DNA from: Herbiconiux ginsengi
Lineage (GTDB): Bacteria; Actinomycetota; Actinomycetes; Actinomycetales; Microbacteriaceae
Assembly: GCF_900107435.1 (NCBI RefSeq)
Contig: NZ_FNPZ01000005.1
Span: forward strand, 124,001-188,000
Direction of reading: 5' to 3'
Length of the DNA stretch: 64,000 nucleotides
Shown: piece after piece, positions 35,277-43,968 of the stretch
Layout of the letters: each line of letters opens with the position of its first letter
Numbering within the stretch: position 1 is the first letter of the stretch
The notes under the pieces: generated by a model
What the model saw: the letters and a program-made list of their open reading frames with translations, nothing else
Told to the model about the DNA's origin: nothing
Database searches by the model: none
Position numbers and translations under genes: made by a program

Positions 35277-35768
35277 ATGGAGATCTCTGACCTTGACCGA
35301 CTGATCGCGATCGAAGCGGTCAAGCGGCTGAAGTCCCGACGGGACCGGGCGCTGGACACGAAGGACTGGGCGACCTTCCGGTCCCTCCACGCCCCGGAGC
35401 ACGAGTCGGCGAACGACGGCTTCGCGTCGTGGAAAGGGCGCGACACCCTCGTGGAGCGGTCGATGGCCCTTCTCTCGGGCATGACGACCGTTCATCAGTG
35501 CCACACCCCCGACATCGTCATCGATGCTCCGGATCGAGCATCCGCCGTCTGGTACCTGGAGGACCAGCTCTACTGGACGCAGGACGATGAAGAGCACTGG
35601 ATCCACGGCTTCGGTTTCTATCACGAACGCTCTGAGCGTCGGGACGGCGAGTGGGTCTTCACGCACCGTCGCCTGCAACGCACGCTGCTGTTCGCCTCCC
35701 CCGGGGCCGAACACCCGGCGATAGCCGGAGCCAAGGCCGCCGGCGTCTTCCGCGCCGGCCACCGCTGA
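35277..35768 (+). CDS. SnoaL/NTF2-like protein
   Basis: 163-residue single-domain protein. An N-terminal helix (EISDLDRLIAIEAVKRLKSRR) is followed by RALDTKDWATFRSLHAPEHES, the usual NTF2-like helix-loop with an acidic pocket, and a beta-sheet. ATG 35277 with GGAGG upstream. Family members may be isomerases, dehydratases or ligand carriers; the reaction is not deducible. Lies in tandem with a second SnoaL-like gene and opposite the SnoaL-FMO fusion, so it may handle the same substrate. Confidence 0.8.
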   Translation: MEISDLDRLIAIEAVKRLKSRRDRALDTKDWATFRSLHAPEHESANDGFASWKGRDTLVERSMALLSGMTTVHQCHTPDIVIDAPDRASAVWYLEDQLYWTQDDEEHWIHGFGFYHERSERRDGEWVFTHRRLQRTLLFASPGAEHPAIAGAKAAGVFRAGHR

Positions 35769-35815
35769 ATCGACGCGCACAGGCCGCGTCGGACACCCCG
35801 AGGAGAAGAGACATC

Positions 35816-36307
35816 ATGACAGTCGATGACGCAACCCACATCCAGGTGCTGGAACGCCTCCAGCGCCTCGAGGACCGTCTCGAGATAGCCGAGCGGACGG
35901 CTCAGTACGGCCAGGCCGCCGACAGCGGAGCCGGAGCGACGGCTTCCGCGCTGTGGACGGAGGACGGGATCTACGACGCCGGAATCATGTCAATGCGAGG
36001 CAGCGCCGCCGTCGAGGAGATGCTCGCCGGAGACGTGCACCAAGGTTTTCTCGCCCAGGGAGTGGGCCACATCAGCACGACGCCGGTGATCTCACTGGAC
36101 GGAGACCGCGCCGTCTCGACCTGCTATTCGCTCGTGTTCCGACGTGATGAAGCGACTGACGCCTTCAGGCTCTGGCGGATGTCGGCGAACCGCTGGGAGT
36201 GGATCCGCACGCCCGAGGGCTGGCGCGTCACCTCCAGGGTCAACCGCCCACTCGACGGCACCGCCGACGCCCGAGAGCTGTTCCGGGCATCCTTCGACGC
36301 CCGCTGA
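35816..36307 (+). CDS. SnoaL/NTF2-like protein (paralog of 43,969)
   Basis: 163 residues from ATG 35816, preceded by GAGGAGAAGAG; the open frame extends upstream into the previous gene but without a ribosome site. Its C-terminal half (SANRWEW, RVNRPLDGT, ARELF) is very close to the protein at 43,969, so the two are paralogs produced by duplication within the island. The long N-terminal helix (LERLQRLEDRLEIAERTAQYG) is coiled-coil-like. Function unknown beyond the fold. Confidence 0.82.
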   Translation: MTVDDATHIQVLERLQRLEDRLEIAERTAQYGQAADSGAGATASALWTEDGIYDAGIMSMRGSAAVEEMLAGDVHQGFLAQGVGHISTTPVISLDGDRAVSTCYSLVFRRDEATDAFRLWRMSANRWEWIRTPEGWRVTSRVNRPLDGTADARELFRASFDAR

Positions 36308-36344
36308 TCGGCTCGATGCGGATCCGGTCACTCCCGGGGCGGTT

Positions 36345-37172
36345 TCAACCGAGACCGAGCTCGCTCTTGGAGAAGGGCAGCCGGTGGTAGAAGTCATCGT
36401 CATCCAGCGGCGCGGTCATGATGGCCTCGGTCATCCCCCCGTCGACCAGGATGCTGGTTCCGTTGATGAAACCGGCGTCCTCCGAGAGCAGGAACGCCGT
36501 CGCACTCGCGATGTCCTCGGGCGTGCCCAACCGCGGAGACGCGACCCGGCGCAGGAACGGCTGCAGCATCGGCTCCTCGGCCTCGGGGATGTTGCCGGTC
36601 ACGATTCGCCCGGGAATGACGATGTTGCACCGCACACCCTGCTTGCCCCAGCGCGCCGAGACGTGACGGGCGACGGCGAACAAGCCGGACTTGGCGATTC
36701 CGTAGGTCACCCGCGTCGGCTCCCCCTTGATTCCGGCTATCGAACTCGTCATGACGATCGAGCCGCCCCCGGCCGCGATCAGGTGTGGGATCGCGAACCG
36801 CGCGGTGAACACCTGGCCACGGAGGTTCACCTCGAGCAGGGTGTCGAGCAACCCGAGGTCGACGCTGACGATGTCCGTGTCGTCGGCTCCGTACATCGCT
36901 GCGTTGTTCACGAAGCCGTCGAGTCCGCCGAGCGCCTCGGCCGCGCCATCGACGAACGCCTGCGTCGAATCCGCATCGGCCAGATCGACCGCTGCGACTC
37001 CCGCGATCCGGTCGCGGCCGGCCAGATCGGCGGTCACCTGCAACCGCGACACGTCGCGGCCGCCGATGTACACGCGTGCACCCTCGGCGGCCAGGCGTGC
37101 GACGATGGCGCCGCCGATCTGACCCGGCGCCGCGCCGATTACGGCGATCCTTTTTCCTTCGAAGCGATTCAT
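36345..37172 (-). CDS. Short-chain dehydrogenase/reductase (SDR)
   Basis: 275 residues. Cofactor loop GAAPGQIG (13-20) is a variant of TGxxxGxG; GGRD after strand 2 suggests NADP+. NNAA at 89-92, S143/S144, catalytic Y157/K161 in YGIAK. Last gene of the transhydrogenase operon (pntAA-AB-B, EthD-like, SDR). If NADPH-linked, it would connect directly to the NADPH pool set by Pnt. Convergent with the SnoaL-like gene. Confidence 0.88.
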   Translation of the reverse strand: MNRFEGKRIAVIGAAPGQIGGAIVARLAAEGARVYIGGRDVSRLQVTADLAGRDRIAGVAAVDLADADSTQAFVDGAAEALGGLDGFVNNAAMYGADDTDIVSVDLGLLDTLLEVNLRGQVFTARFAIPHLIAAGGGSIVMTSSIAGIKGEPTRVTYGIAKSGLFAVARHVSARWGKQGVRCNIVIPGRIVTGNIPEAEEPMLQPFLRRVASPRLGTPEDIASATAFLLSEDAGFINGTSILVDGGMTEAIMTAPLDDDDFYHRLPFSKSELGLG

Positions 37173-37217
37173 CCTGCGGTTCCTCCGTATACGGCGGCGT
37201 CGACGACGCAGCCAGGG

Positions 37218-37541
37218 TCAGTCGTTGGTGATGAGGGGCGTGAGTTCGTCGTACACCACGGCACTGAACGTCGTGTGAAGGGAATCGCTGAGCACCATCC
37301 CCTGCGCGACGGCCTCGCTCATTCTCGCGAGAGCCTCGGTGGCGTCACCCTCGAGCTCGTACAGGGCCATGTACCTGAAGGGGGCGTCCTCGTTGACGTC
37401 GGAGGCGATGTACCGTTGCGCCGAGACGAAGCCGGGAACCGCGATGACGTCTTTCAGATGCTGGTTCGTGTACCAGTCGTTGTACTCGTCCTCCCGGCCT
37501 TCGACCGGGTTGCTGTGCACCACATAGTAGTTCTTCGGCAT
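37218..37541 (-). CDS. EthD/Dabb-like dimeric alpha-beta barrel protein
   Basis: 107 residues from ATG 37541, preceded by AAGGAGGAACAG. Pattern YYVVHSNPVEGREDEYNDWY-TNQHLKDV-PGF is typical of EthD-like and stress-responsive alpha-beta barrel proteins. Such proteins act as small dehydratases, monooxygenases or accessory factors in hydrocarbon degradation. No catalytic assignment is possible. Lies between pntB and an SDR in the same operon. Confidence 0.75.
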   Translation of the reverse strand: MPKNYYVVHSNPVEGREDEYNDWYTNQHLKDVIAVPGFVSAQRYIASDVNEDAPFRYMALYELEGDATEALARMSEAVAQGMVLSDSLHTTFSAVVYDELTPLITND

Positions 37542-37597
37542 GATCTTCTGTTCCTCCTTGAATCGGTCAACGTGTGGGCCCGGTCGTCGGGCGCACC

Positions 37598-39022
37598 TCA
37601 CAGTGCTTTCAGTTCCTCCGAGATGGAGGCCACCGACGCCTTCGCGTCACCGAACAGCAGCGACGTGAACGGTGCGGAGAAGAGCGGGTTGTCGATTCCC
37701 GCGAAACCCGAGCTCATCGAGCGCTTGAGCACGATCACCGATTTCGATTGGTCCACGTTGAGGATCGGCATCCCGTGGATGGGCGAACCGGGATCGTTGC
37801 GAGCAGCCGGGTTGGTGACATCGTTGGCGCCGATCACGATCGTGACATCCGTTCGCGCGAACTCGTCGTTGATGTCGTCCATCTCCTTCATCGCGTCGTA
37901 GGAGACGTCCGCCTCGGCGAGCAGCACGTTCATGTGGCCCGGCATCCGCCCCGCCACCGGGTGGATCGCGTACTTCACCTCGACGCCCCGAGCCTCGAGC
38001 ATCTTCGCCAGGTCTTTCACCGCGTGTTGGGCCTGGGCGACGGCCAAGCCGTAACCGGGAACCACGATGACCTGATTGGCATAGGCGAGTTGGATGGCCG
38101 CATCGGCCGCCGACGTCGCCTTGACCGGCCCTCGCTCCGAGGCGAGGGCACCCGCCGGTCCTCCGGCCGACGATGCACCGAAGCCGCCGGCGACGATGGC
38201 CGGGATCGACCGGTTCATCGCCTTCGCCATGAGATTGGTGAGGATCGTGCCGGAGGCGCCCACGATCATCCCCGCGACGATCATCGCGACGTTGTTCAGT
38301 GCGAGCCCGGCTGCCGCCGCCGACAATCCGGTCAAGGCATTCAGGAGCGAGATCACAACCGGCATGTCGGCGCCCCCGATCGGGAGCACGACCGTGAGAC
38401 CGAGAACGCTGGCCGCAGCCAGTACGATCACGAACCACCACAGCGGAGCACCTCCCGTCGCCGAGCCGATCCCGACGCCGACCCCCGCCGCGATGGCGAC
38501 GAGCAGCAGCACCAGATTCATCGGCTGCTGTACCGCGCCCAGGCTGATGGAGCGACCGGGCAGGATCTCCTGCAGCTTCAGGAAGGCCACGACGGATCCC
38601 CAGAAGGACAGCGCCCCGATGATCGTGGCGAACACCGACGCGATGATTATCGCCAGCACGGGGGTCGCGCTGTCCCCTGTGTGCGAGAAGCCGTCGCTCT
38701 CGAGGAACTCGGCGAACGCTATCAGGGCCACCGTTCCGCCGCCCAGCCCGTTGAACAGGGCCACCAGTTGCGGCATCGCCGTCACCTTGACGCGACGCGC
38801 CGGCGGGATGCCGAGTACGATCCCCACGACCAGACCGGCGATGATCAGGATCCAGTTGCCGGTCTCCCGGATCGAGATGAGTGTTGCAGCGACGGCCACG
38901 GCCATTCCGGCAGCGGCGACGAGATTCCCCCGCACAGCAGTCCTGGGCCCGGCGAGCCCCATCAAGCCGTAGATGAACAGCGCGAAGGCGATGACGTACA
39001 GGCCGTAGACGAGCGCGGTCAC
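37598..39022 (-). CDS. pntB: NAD(P)+ transhydrogenase, beta subunit
   Basis: 474 residues: about nine hydrophobic helices over residues 1-270, then the NADP(H)-binding domain III (VPGYGLAVAQAQHAVKDLA near 310, GRMPGHMNVLLAEADV, VIGANDVTNP and the GMPILNVD loop). Catalyses hydride transfer from NADH to NADP+ driven by the proton gradient. GTG start overlaps the pntAB stop (GTGA). In this island it would feed NADPH to the flavin monooxygenases while re-oxidising NADH from SDR and beta-oxidation steps. Confidence 0.95.
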   Translation of the reverse strand: MTALVYGLYVIAFALFIYGLMGLAGPRTAVRGNLVAAAGMAVAVAATLISIRETGNWILIIAGLVVGIVLGIPPARRVKVTAMPQLVALFNGLGGGTVALIAFAEFLESDGFSHTGDSATPVLAIIIASVFATIIGALSFWGSVVAFLKLQEILPGRSISLGAVQQPMNLVLLLVAIAAGVGVGIGSATGGAPLWWFVIVLAAASVLGLTVVLPIGGADMPVVISLLNALTGLSAAAAGLALNNVAMIVAGMIVGASGTILTNLMAKAMNRSIPAIVAGGFGASSAGGPAGALASERGPVKATSAADAAIQLAYANQVIVVPGYGLAVAQAQHAVKDLAKMLEARGVEVKYAIHPVAGRMPGHMNVLLAEADVSYDAMKEMDDINDEFARTDVTIVIGANDVTNPAARNDPGSPIHGMPILNVDQSKSVIVLKRSMSSGFAGIDNPLFSAPFTSLLFGDAKASVASISEELKAL

Positions 39023-39339
39023 GAGCGCTCGCCCTCTCGGCGCGTGCCCGGTTTGGCCTTGAACATCGACAGCATCCGGTCGGTCACCACGAACCCGCCG
39101 ATGACGTTCACCGTTCCGAAGACCAGCGCGACGAAGCCGACGATCTGCATCAGGAGGCTCGGCTCCGGCGTGGTGCCCAGAACGATGAGCGCCCCGAGCA
39201 CCACGATTCCGTGGATGGCATTGGTACCCGACATCAACGGTGTGTGCAGGGTGTTGGGCACCTTCGAGATGACGGCGAAACCGGCGAAGCCGGCGAGCAC
39301 GAGAATGGCGACGTTCGTGAGGAAGGCGGTGTAGTCCAT
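39019..39339 (-). CDS. pntAB: NAD(P)+ transhydrogenase, alpha subunit 2 (membrane)
   Basis: 106 residues with three or four hydrophobic segments; NTLHTPLMSGTNAIHGIVVLG is the diagnostic membrane motif of the domain II part of the alpha subunit. The split alpha subunit (AA plus AB) is the three-subunit form known from Rhodospirillum and many actinobacteria. Two bases downstream of pntAA and overlapping pntB. Confidence 0.95.
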   Translation of the reverse strand: MDYTAFLTNVAILVLAGFAGFAVISKVPNTLHTPLMSGTNAIHGIVVLGALIVLGTTPEPSLLMQIVGFVALVFGTVNVIGGFVVTDRMLSMFKAKPGTRREGERS

Positions 39340-39341
39340 GG

Positions 39342-40475
39342 TCAGCGGGCTCCTTCCGAGGCGGCCTCGGCCATCGGCCGCGCCCGGGCCACGCAGGATT
39401 CGGCGACGATCTGATCCGAGAAGTCGGGATCGAGTGCGCCGTCGGTGATTAGCAGCTCCAGAAGCGAGGTCACGTTCTTCGTGTAGAGCTCGCTGGCATG
39501 CTCGGGCATCGTCGCGGGGAGGTTGAGCGGCGAGGCGATGATGACGCCGTCGCGTCGGACCGTCTCGCCCGGCTCGGTGAGTTCGCAGTTGCCGCCCGAC
39601 TCTCCGGCGAGGTCGACGATCACGCTGCCCGGCTTCATGCCCCTCGCCGCGGCTGCCGTCACCAGTCGCGGCGCGGCCCGGCCCGGAACCAGCGCCGTGG
39701 TGATAACCACGTCGAACCCCATGATCGCGGTCTCGAGAGCCTTCTGCTGCGCCTCACGCTCAGCGTCGTCGAGCGCTCGCGCATACCCGCCCTCACCTTC
39801 CGCGGCGATGCCGAGATCGAGCCACTGCGCGCCGACCGACCGCACCTGATCTGCCACTTCCGGCCGCACGTCGTAGCCCGTGGCCCGCGCTCCGAGTCGC
39901 TTGGCCGTGGCGAGCGCCTGCAGTCCTGCCACGCCGACCCCGAGAACCAGGAGGCGGGCAGGCCGCACCGTTCCCGCGGCGGTCGTGAGCATCGGAAAGA
40001 ACCGCGTGCAGAGCGACGCCGCCAGCACCACGGCCTTGTAGCCGGCCACGTTGGCCTGCGAGGAGAGGGCGTCCATCGTCTGGGCGCGCGAGATGCGGGG
40101 GATGGCCTCCATCGCGAAGGCGGTCACACCGGCCGCCTCGAGCGCGGCGATGCGGTTGTCGGCACTTCGCGGGGACAGGAAGCCGATCAACGTGGATCCG
40201 GCTGCGAGCTGGGCCACCTCCCCCTCGGAGGGCGGTGCGACCTTCACGACGACCTTCGAGCGCCACGCCTCCGCACGGTCCACCACGGGGGCTCCGGCCG
40301 CGAGGTACTGGTCGTCCCCGATCAACGACGCCTGCCCCGCGCCCCGCTCGACCACGACCTGCATCCCGCTCGCGATCAGGCGCGCCGCGGCGGCGGGAAC
40401 GAGGGCGACCCTGGTCTCGCCGGCGCCGGTCTCGGCGACGACCCCCACGATCAGCCGGTCGGATCGATCGGTCAT
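39342..40475 (-). CDS. pntAA: NAD(P)+ transhydrogenase, alpha subunit 1 (NAD-binding)
   Basis: 377 residues from ATG 40475, which has GAAGGAGAAGC upstream; the open frame continues upstream without support. Soluble domain I of the transhydrogenase (alanine-dehydrogenase fold): ETRVALVPAAAARLIASG at the N-terminus, LVLGVGVAGLQALATAKRLGA near 170 for NAD(H), and VIVDLAGESGGNCELT near 280. First gene of the operon; site J lies 77 bp upstream, so transhydrogenase expression appears tied to the catabolic regulon. Confidence 0.95.
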   Translation of the reverse strand: MTDRSDRLIVGVVAETGAGETRVALVPAAAARLIASGMQVVVERGAGQASLIGDDQYLAAGAPVVDRAEAWRSKVVVKVAPPSEGEVAQLAAGSTLIGFLSPRSADNRIAALEAAGVTAFAMEAIPRISRAQTMDALSSQANVAGYKAVVLAASLCTRFFPMLTTAAGTVRPARLLVLGVGVAGLQALATAKRLGARATGYDVRPEVADQVRSVGAQWLDLGIAAEGEGGYARALDDAEREAQQKALETAIMGFDVVITTALVPGRAAPRLVTAAAARGMKPGSVIVDLAGESGGNCELTEPGETVRRDGVIIASPLNLPATMPEHASELYTKNVTSLLELLITDGALDPDFSDQIVAESCVARARPMAEAASEGAR

Positions 40476-40530
40476 GCTTCTCCTTCGAGGCCGGTGTGCG
40501 AGCGGAACGGTTCCTACCGCGGGTGAGTTT

Positions 40531-40567
40531 AGTCGACTTGCCGAACATTTATCAACCAATAAGTCAG
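40531..40567. promoter_or_regulatory. TetR-type operator candidate (site J) with AGTCGACT palindrome
   Basis: TCAACCAATAAGTCAG at 40552-40567 (right arm perfect, left arm one change) and a perfect 8-bp palindrome AGTCGACT at 40531-40538, both upstream of pntAA. Confidence 0.52.
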
Positions 40568-40616
40568 TTTACAACTCATAGATCAGCCAAGGCGGTATGG
40601 TTTCCGCCTCGCGGGA

Positions 40617-41396
40617 TCACCAGGTGGAATCGCCGCGGATGACGGCGTCGCTGCCGCCGTCGACGAAGACCACCTGGCCCGTGACGTGCGTTTTTTCCTC
40701 GCTCACCAACCAGGCCAGCAACCGGGCCGGAACGAGGGCGTCGGCGAACCCGCCGAGCGGCATCGGCACCGCCGCCCGCATCTGCTCCCGCCCTTCCTCC
40801 GTCGCGCGGAAGGGCGCTGTCCTGGGAGTGACGACCATTCCGGGCGCGATCGCATTGAGTGGGATGCCGGCTCCGGCCCATTCATCCGACACCGCGGCGC
40901 GGCGCACCCATTGGGCGAATGCCTTCTTCGTCGCCGGATAGATGAGCTGACCGACCTGGGGATCGGCCGCGAGCTCCTCTGCGCGGGTCAGCGCCCGTGC
41001 CTCGTCGCCCTGGCTCAGGAGGTCGACCAGTCCAGCATCCAGCGGCTGGATGCTGGACATGGAGGAGACCCCGACGGCACGCGGCGCCGATGACTGAAGC
41101 AGCAGGGGCCGAAGCAGCTCGAGTGTGGCGATCATGCCGAAGTAGTTGACGGAGACGGTCCCCGGAACGGGCGCCGCCAGACCCGCCGCCGCGACGACGC
41201 CGTCGATGCTCCCGTTCGCGTGCTCAGCCACCTGATCTCGGAAGGCGAGCCGACCGTCAGGGCTTCCGAGATCCGCCACAACGTCCGCGTTACGGAGGTC
41301 GACCCCGATCACCCGGTCACCTCGCTGCCGGAGCAAGCCGGCCACTGCCTCCCCGGTCCCCGACGCGGCACCGGTGACGACCATGGTTCTCGACAT
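40617..41396 (-). CDS. SDR resembling 3alpha-hydroxysteroid dehydrogenase/carbonyl reductase
   Basis: 259 residues. TGAASGTG (8-15), Asp in VDLRNADVVADL, VSVNYFG near 82-88, catalytic Y153/K157 in YPATK and a C-terminal DGGSDAVIRGD. This set of motifs, with the short sequence after strand 2 and a long insertion before the active-site Tyr, matches the Comamonas 3alpha-hydroxysteroid dehydrogenase type more than general SDRs. It supports an alicyclic/steroid-like substrate for the island but does not prove it. Divergent from the flavin reductase; site I lies between. Confidence 0.87.
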   Translation of the reverse strand: MSRTMVVTGAASGTGEAVAGLLRQRGDRVIGVDLRNADVVADLGSPDGRLAFRDQVAEHANGSIDGVVAAAGLAAPVPGTVSVNYFGMIATLELLRPLLLQSSAPRAVGVSSMSSIQPLDAGLVDLLSQGDEARALTRAEELAADPQVGQLIYPATKKAFAQWVRRAAVSDEWAGAGIPLNAIAPGMVVTPRTAPFRATEEGREQMRAAVPMPLGGFADALVPARLLAWLVSEEKTHVTGQVVFVDGGSDAVIRGDSTW

Positions 41397-41424
41397 TGAG
41401 CTTTCCCTGGTCCATCGACATAAT

Positions 41425-41440
41425 TCGACTAGTAAGTCAA
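41425..41440. promoter_or_regulatory. TetR-type operator candidate (site I)
   Basis: TCGACTAGTAAGTCAA, an almost exact consensus copy (arms TCGACT and TTGACT), between the divergent HsdA-like SDR (29 bp away) and flavin reductase (51 bp away). Confidence 0.68.
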
Positions 41441-41490
41441 TATTAGACGAACACTAGGTTTACAAACTTGATAGTCAAGAAAGGGAGACC

Positions 41491-42099
41491 ATGATCGCTC
41501 TCGCATCCGCCCCCCACCCCGGCGCCAATGACCCAGCCGAGCAGAACCTCGGAGGCGCTGCCGTCACCCCCCTCCCCGGAGGGCGATCCGTCTCTCCCGA
41601 CGAGTTCAAGGCCGCGTTCCGCAACCATGCCGCCGGTGTCGCAGTGATCACGGCCGACGCGGGCGACGGACCGGTGGCCCTCACCGCCACCTCGGTCTTC
41701 TCCGTGAGTGTCGAACCACCCCTGCTGGTATTCTCGGTCTCGGAGCTGTCCTCCAGCACGCCGACGATCCGTCGCGCTGAGACGGTCGTCGTGCACCTGC
41801 TCGGAGCAGGGCAGATCGACATCGCCAAGCTCGGGGCCACATCAGGAATCGATCGTTTCGCGGATGTCTCCATCTGGACGCGGCTGCCCACCGGCGAGCC
41901 TTGCTTCCCTGCGGCACACGCCTGGATCCGGGGCCGGGTCGTGAACACCATGGCGGCGGGCGGCTCCACGATCATCGCCGTGCAGGCCCTCGAGACACAC
42001 GCACCCGCACCGGAGGACATCTCGATCGCCGACGCGCGGCCGCTGGTCTACCACAACCGCACCTGGCACAGCTTGGATGAGCGGTCGCAGATCGACTGA
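41491..42099 (+). CDS. Flavin reductase (HpaC/DIM6-like)
   Basis: 202 residues. Flavin-reductase-like split barrel: FRNHAAGVAVITADAGDGPVALTATS is the typical first strand-loop, followed by PPLLVFSVSELSSS and a C-terminal YHNRTWHSL. Reduces FMN or FAD with NAD(P)H and passes free reduced flavin to a monooxygenase. Within the island the LLM proteins are the only candidate partners for free FMNH2, so at least one of them may be a two-component monooxygenase. RBS AAAGGGAGACC before ATG. Ends at a strong terminator. Confidence 0.9.
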   Translation: MIALASAPHPGANDPAEQNLGGAAVTPLPGGRSVSPDEFKAAFRNHAAGVAVITADAGDGPVALTATSVFSVSVEPPLLVFSVSELSSSTPTIRRAETVVVHLLGAGQIDIAKLGATSGIDRFADVSIWTRLPTGEPCFPAAHAWIRGRVVNTMAAGGSTIIAVQALETHAPAPEDISIADARPLVYHNRTWHSLDERSQID

Positions 42100-42103
42100 C
42101 ATC

Positions 42104-42149
42104 GCATCCGGAGCCGTGGGCGAGATCCGCCACCCACGGCTCCGGATGC
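42104..42149. terminator. Bidirectional intrinsic terminator
   Basis: Seventeen-base perfect arms (GCATCCGGAGCCGTGGG and its complement) with a 12-base loop, between the convergent flavin reductase and Baeyer-Villiger monooxygenase genes. Confidence 0.78.
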
Positions 42150-42153
42150 CGGA

Positions 42154-43800
42154 TCAGGTGAGGGTGAAGCCGGCGTAGCCCTGCTCGGTCGCCCGGTGCA
42201 CATGGAGCACGTACTCCTTCATGCCTCCGCTGAACGGCTGGAAGAACCGCGAACCGTCGTCGTTGACATGGACCATGTACTGATTCTCGGCCCTTCGGAT
42301 CGGGTAGAGCTCCTGCGCATAGCCGTCGACCGTGTGCATCCACTCCTCGGAGGCCGCGTCCGACGCCTCGATGGAGGAGAATCCCTGCGAACGGACGTGG
42401 GTGATGCACTCCGCGATCCAGTCCCCGAGGAACTCGGCGAGCAGCATCGCGTTTCCGAGCACCGAAGGGCTCCCGGCGTTGGTGACATGGAACATGTTGG
42501 GGAATCCGGGCGTCATCAGACCGAATAGGGTCCGGGGCCCGTTCGACCAGACGTCGGCGACAGTGGTGCCGGCCTCGTTGCGGATCCCGGCGTCCTCCAG
42601 CGGGCCGATGAAGGCGCGGAACCCCAGGGCGAACACCACGAGATCCGCCTCGTGGTCCCCCGCCGTCGTGCGCACTCCCGTCTCGGTGAGCTCGACGATG
42701 GGCGTCTCGAGCACGGAGACCAGATCGACGTTGTCCCGGGAGTACGCCTCGTAGTAGTCGATGTCGAGGATGAGCCGCTTCGTGCCTGCCGGATAGTTCG
42801 GCGTGAGTCTCTCCGCGAGTCGGCTGTCTCCGATGCGCTCGATGGTCATCTCCCGGATGAAGTCGGTGACGTACTGGTTGGACTCCAGGTTGGTCGTGGT
42901 GTCGGAGAAGACATAGGTGAGGCCGTGACCGCCGAACTCCCACTGCTTCTCGAGCACGTCCCGGCGCTGTGCAGGGGTGTAGCTGCTGGCAGGGCGGGCC
43001 GCCTCGCCGCTCGCGAACGCCCGCGGGCTTCCCGGCTGGTTGAGAGCCAGGGCATCGACGGTGGCGGCATCTACGGGGAGGAAGTCGCGGTAGGACATGC
43101 GAACCGCGTCACCGAGCGTGCTCGCGACTGCATCTTGTTCGGCCGACCCGAGCGGGCGGTTCCGCGCGGGGATCGACCAGTGCGGGTGGCGCTGGAACAC
43201 GGTCAACTGGTCCGCGTCCTGCGCGAGAGCCGGGATGGATTGGACCCCTGAGGATCCCGTGCCGATCACGGCGACCTTCCGACCCTCGACGTCGACGCCC
43301 TCCCGAGGCCAGTGCGCGGTCTGGGCCCACTGGCCCTTGAACCGCTCGAGCCCGGCGAAGGCGAGCTTCTTCGGCGCGCCGAGCGACCCCGTGCACATGA
43401 TCAGGAACTGAACCCGAATCTGATCGCCGTTGCTCGTGGAGAGGTGCCACCGCTGGGTGACGCTCGACCAGACAGCGCCCTCCAATCGCGTGTTGAAGCG
43501 AAAGTCATCGCGCACGCCGAGCTCGTCTGCCACGAAGTTGTGGTAATTCTGCAGCGTCGGTGCGTCTGAGTAGCGTTCGTGCCAGCGCCACTTCTCATAC
43601 AGCTCCTTCGAGAACTGCAGGCTGTAATCGACGCTGTCGCTGTCGATCCGCGCCCCGGGGTACCCGTTGTGGTGCCAGACACCTCCGAAACCCGCGCCTC
43701 CGTCGATGCCCACGACGGACAGCCCTTCCACCTTCAGGCGATAGGTGGTGTAGAGACCGGATTGCCCGGCACCAATGACTGCGGCATCGAAGTGCTCCAT
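42154..43800 (-). CDS. Baeyer-Villiger-type flavin monooxygenase (CHMO family)
   Basis: 548 residues from ATG 43800 (AAGGAAGG upstream); the upstream open frame lacks a ribosome site. FAD motif GAGQSG (10-15), BVMO-specific GGVWHHNGYPGARID near 45-58, NADPH motif GTGSSGVQSIP near 178. The fingerprint FxGxxxHxxxWP reads FKGQWAQTAHWP at 154-165, so the central His is Gln160. Baeyer-Villiger monooxygenases turn cyclic ketones into lactones using NADPH and O2. The fold is not in doubt, but the His-to-Gln change could alter activity. Preceded by site K. Confidence 0.9.
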   Translation of the reverse strand: MEHFDAAVIGAGQSGLYTTYRLKVEGLSVVGIDGGAGFGGVWHHNGYPGARIDSDSVDYSLQFSKELYEKWRWHERYSDAPTLQNYHNFVADELGVRDDFRFNTRLEGAVWSSVTQRWHLSTSNGDQIRVQFLIMCTGSLGAPKKLAFAGLERFKGQWAQTAHWPREGVDVEGRKVAVIGTGSSGVQSIPALAQDADQLTVFQRHPHWSIPARNRPLGSAEQDAVASTLGDAVRMSYRDFLPVDAATVDALALNQPGSPRAFASGEAARPASSYTPAQRRDVLEKQWEFGGHGLTYVFSDTTTNLESNQYVTDFIREMTIERIGDSRLAERLTPNYPAGTKRLILDIDYYEAYSRDNVDLVSVLETPIVELTETGVRTTAGDHEADLVVFALGFRAFIGPLEDAGIRNEAGTTVADVWSNGPRTLFGLMTPGFPNMFHVTNAGSPSVLGNAMLLAEFLGDWIAECITHVRSQGFSSIEASDAASEEWMHTVDGYAQELYPIRRAENQYMVHVNDDGSRFFQPFSGGMKEYVLHVHRATEQGYAGFTLT

Positions 43801-43935
43801 ACGGTGGTCGCCTTCCTTTTTCACGGGGGTACCGTGTTCGTGCCGCGGGCGCTCCCGGCGGCGTCGCCGGATCGGGTTCGACAGGCGTGGACGGCTCTCG
43901 GGCACCATCCAGTTTATCAACCCGATATTTGAGTA

Positions 43936-43951
43936 TTGAACTCAGAGTAGA
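43936..43951. promoter_or_regulatory. TetR-type operator candidate (site K)
   Basis: TTGAACTCAGAGTAGA, 136 bp upstream of the Baeyer-Villiger monooxygenase start. Left arm degenerate as in site D, right arm good. An overlapping TTGAGT..GAACTC arrangement adds dyad symmetry. Confidence 0.48.
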
Positions 43952-43968
43952 TCTTTTGCGATCGTCGG

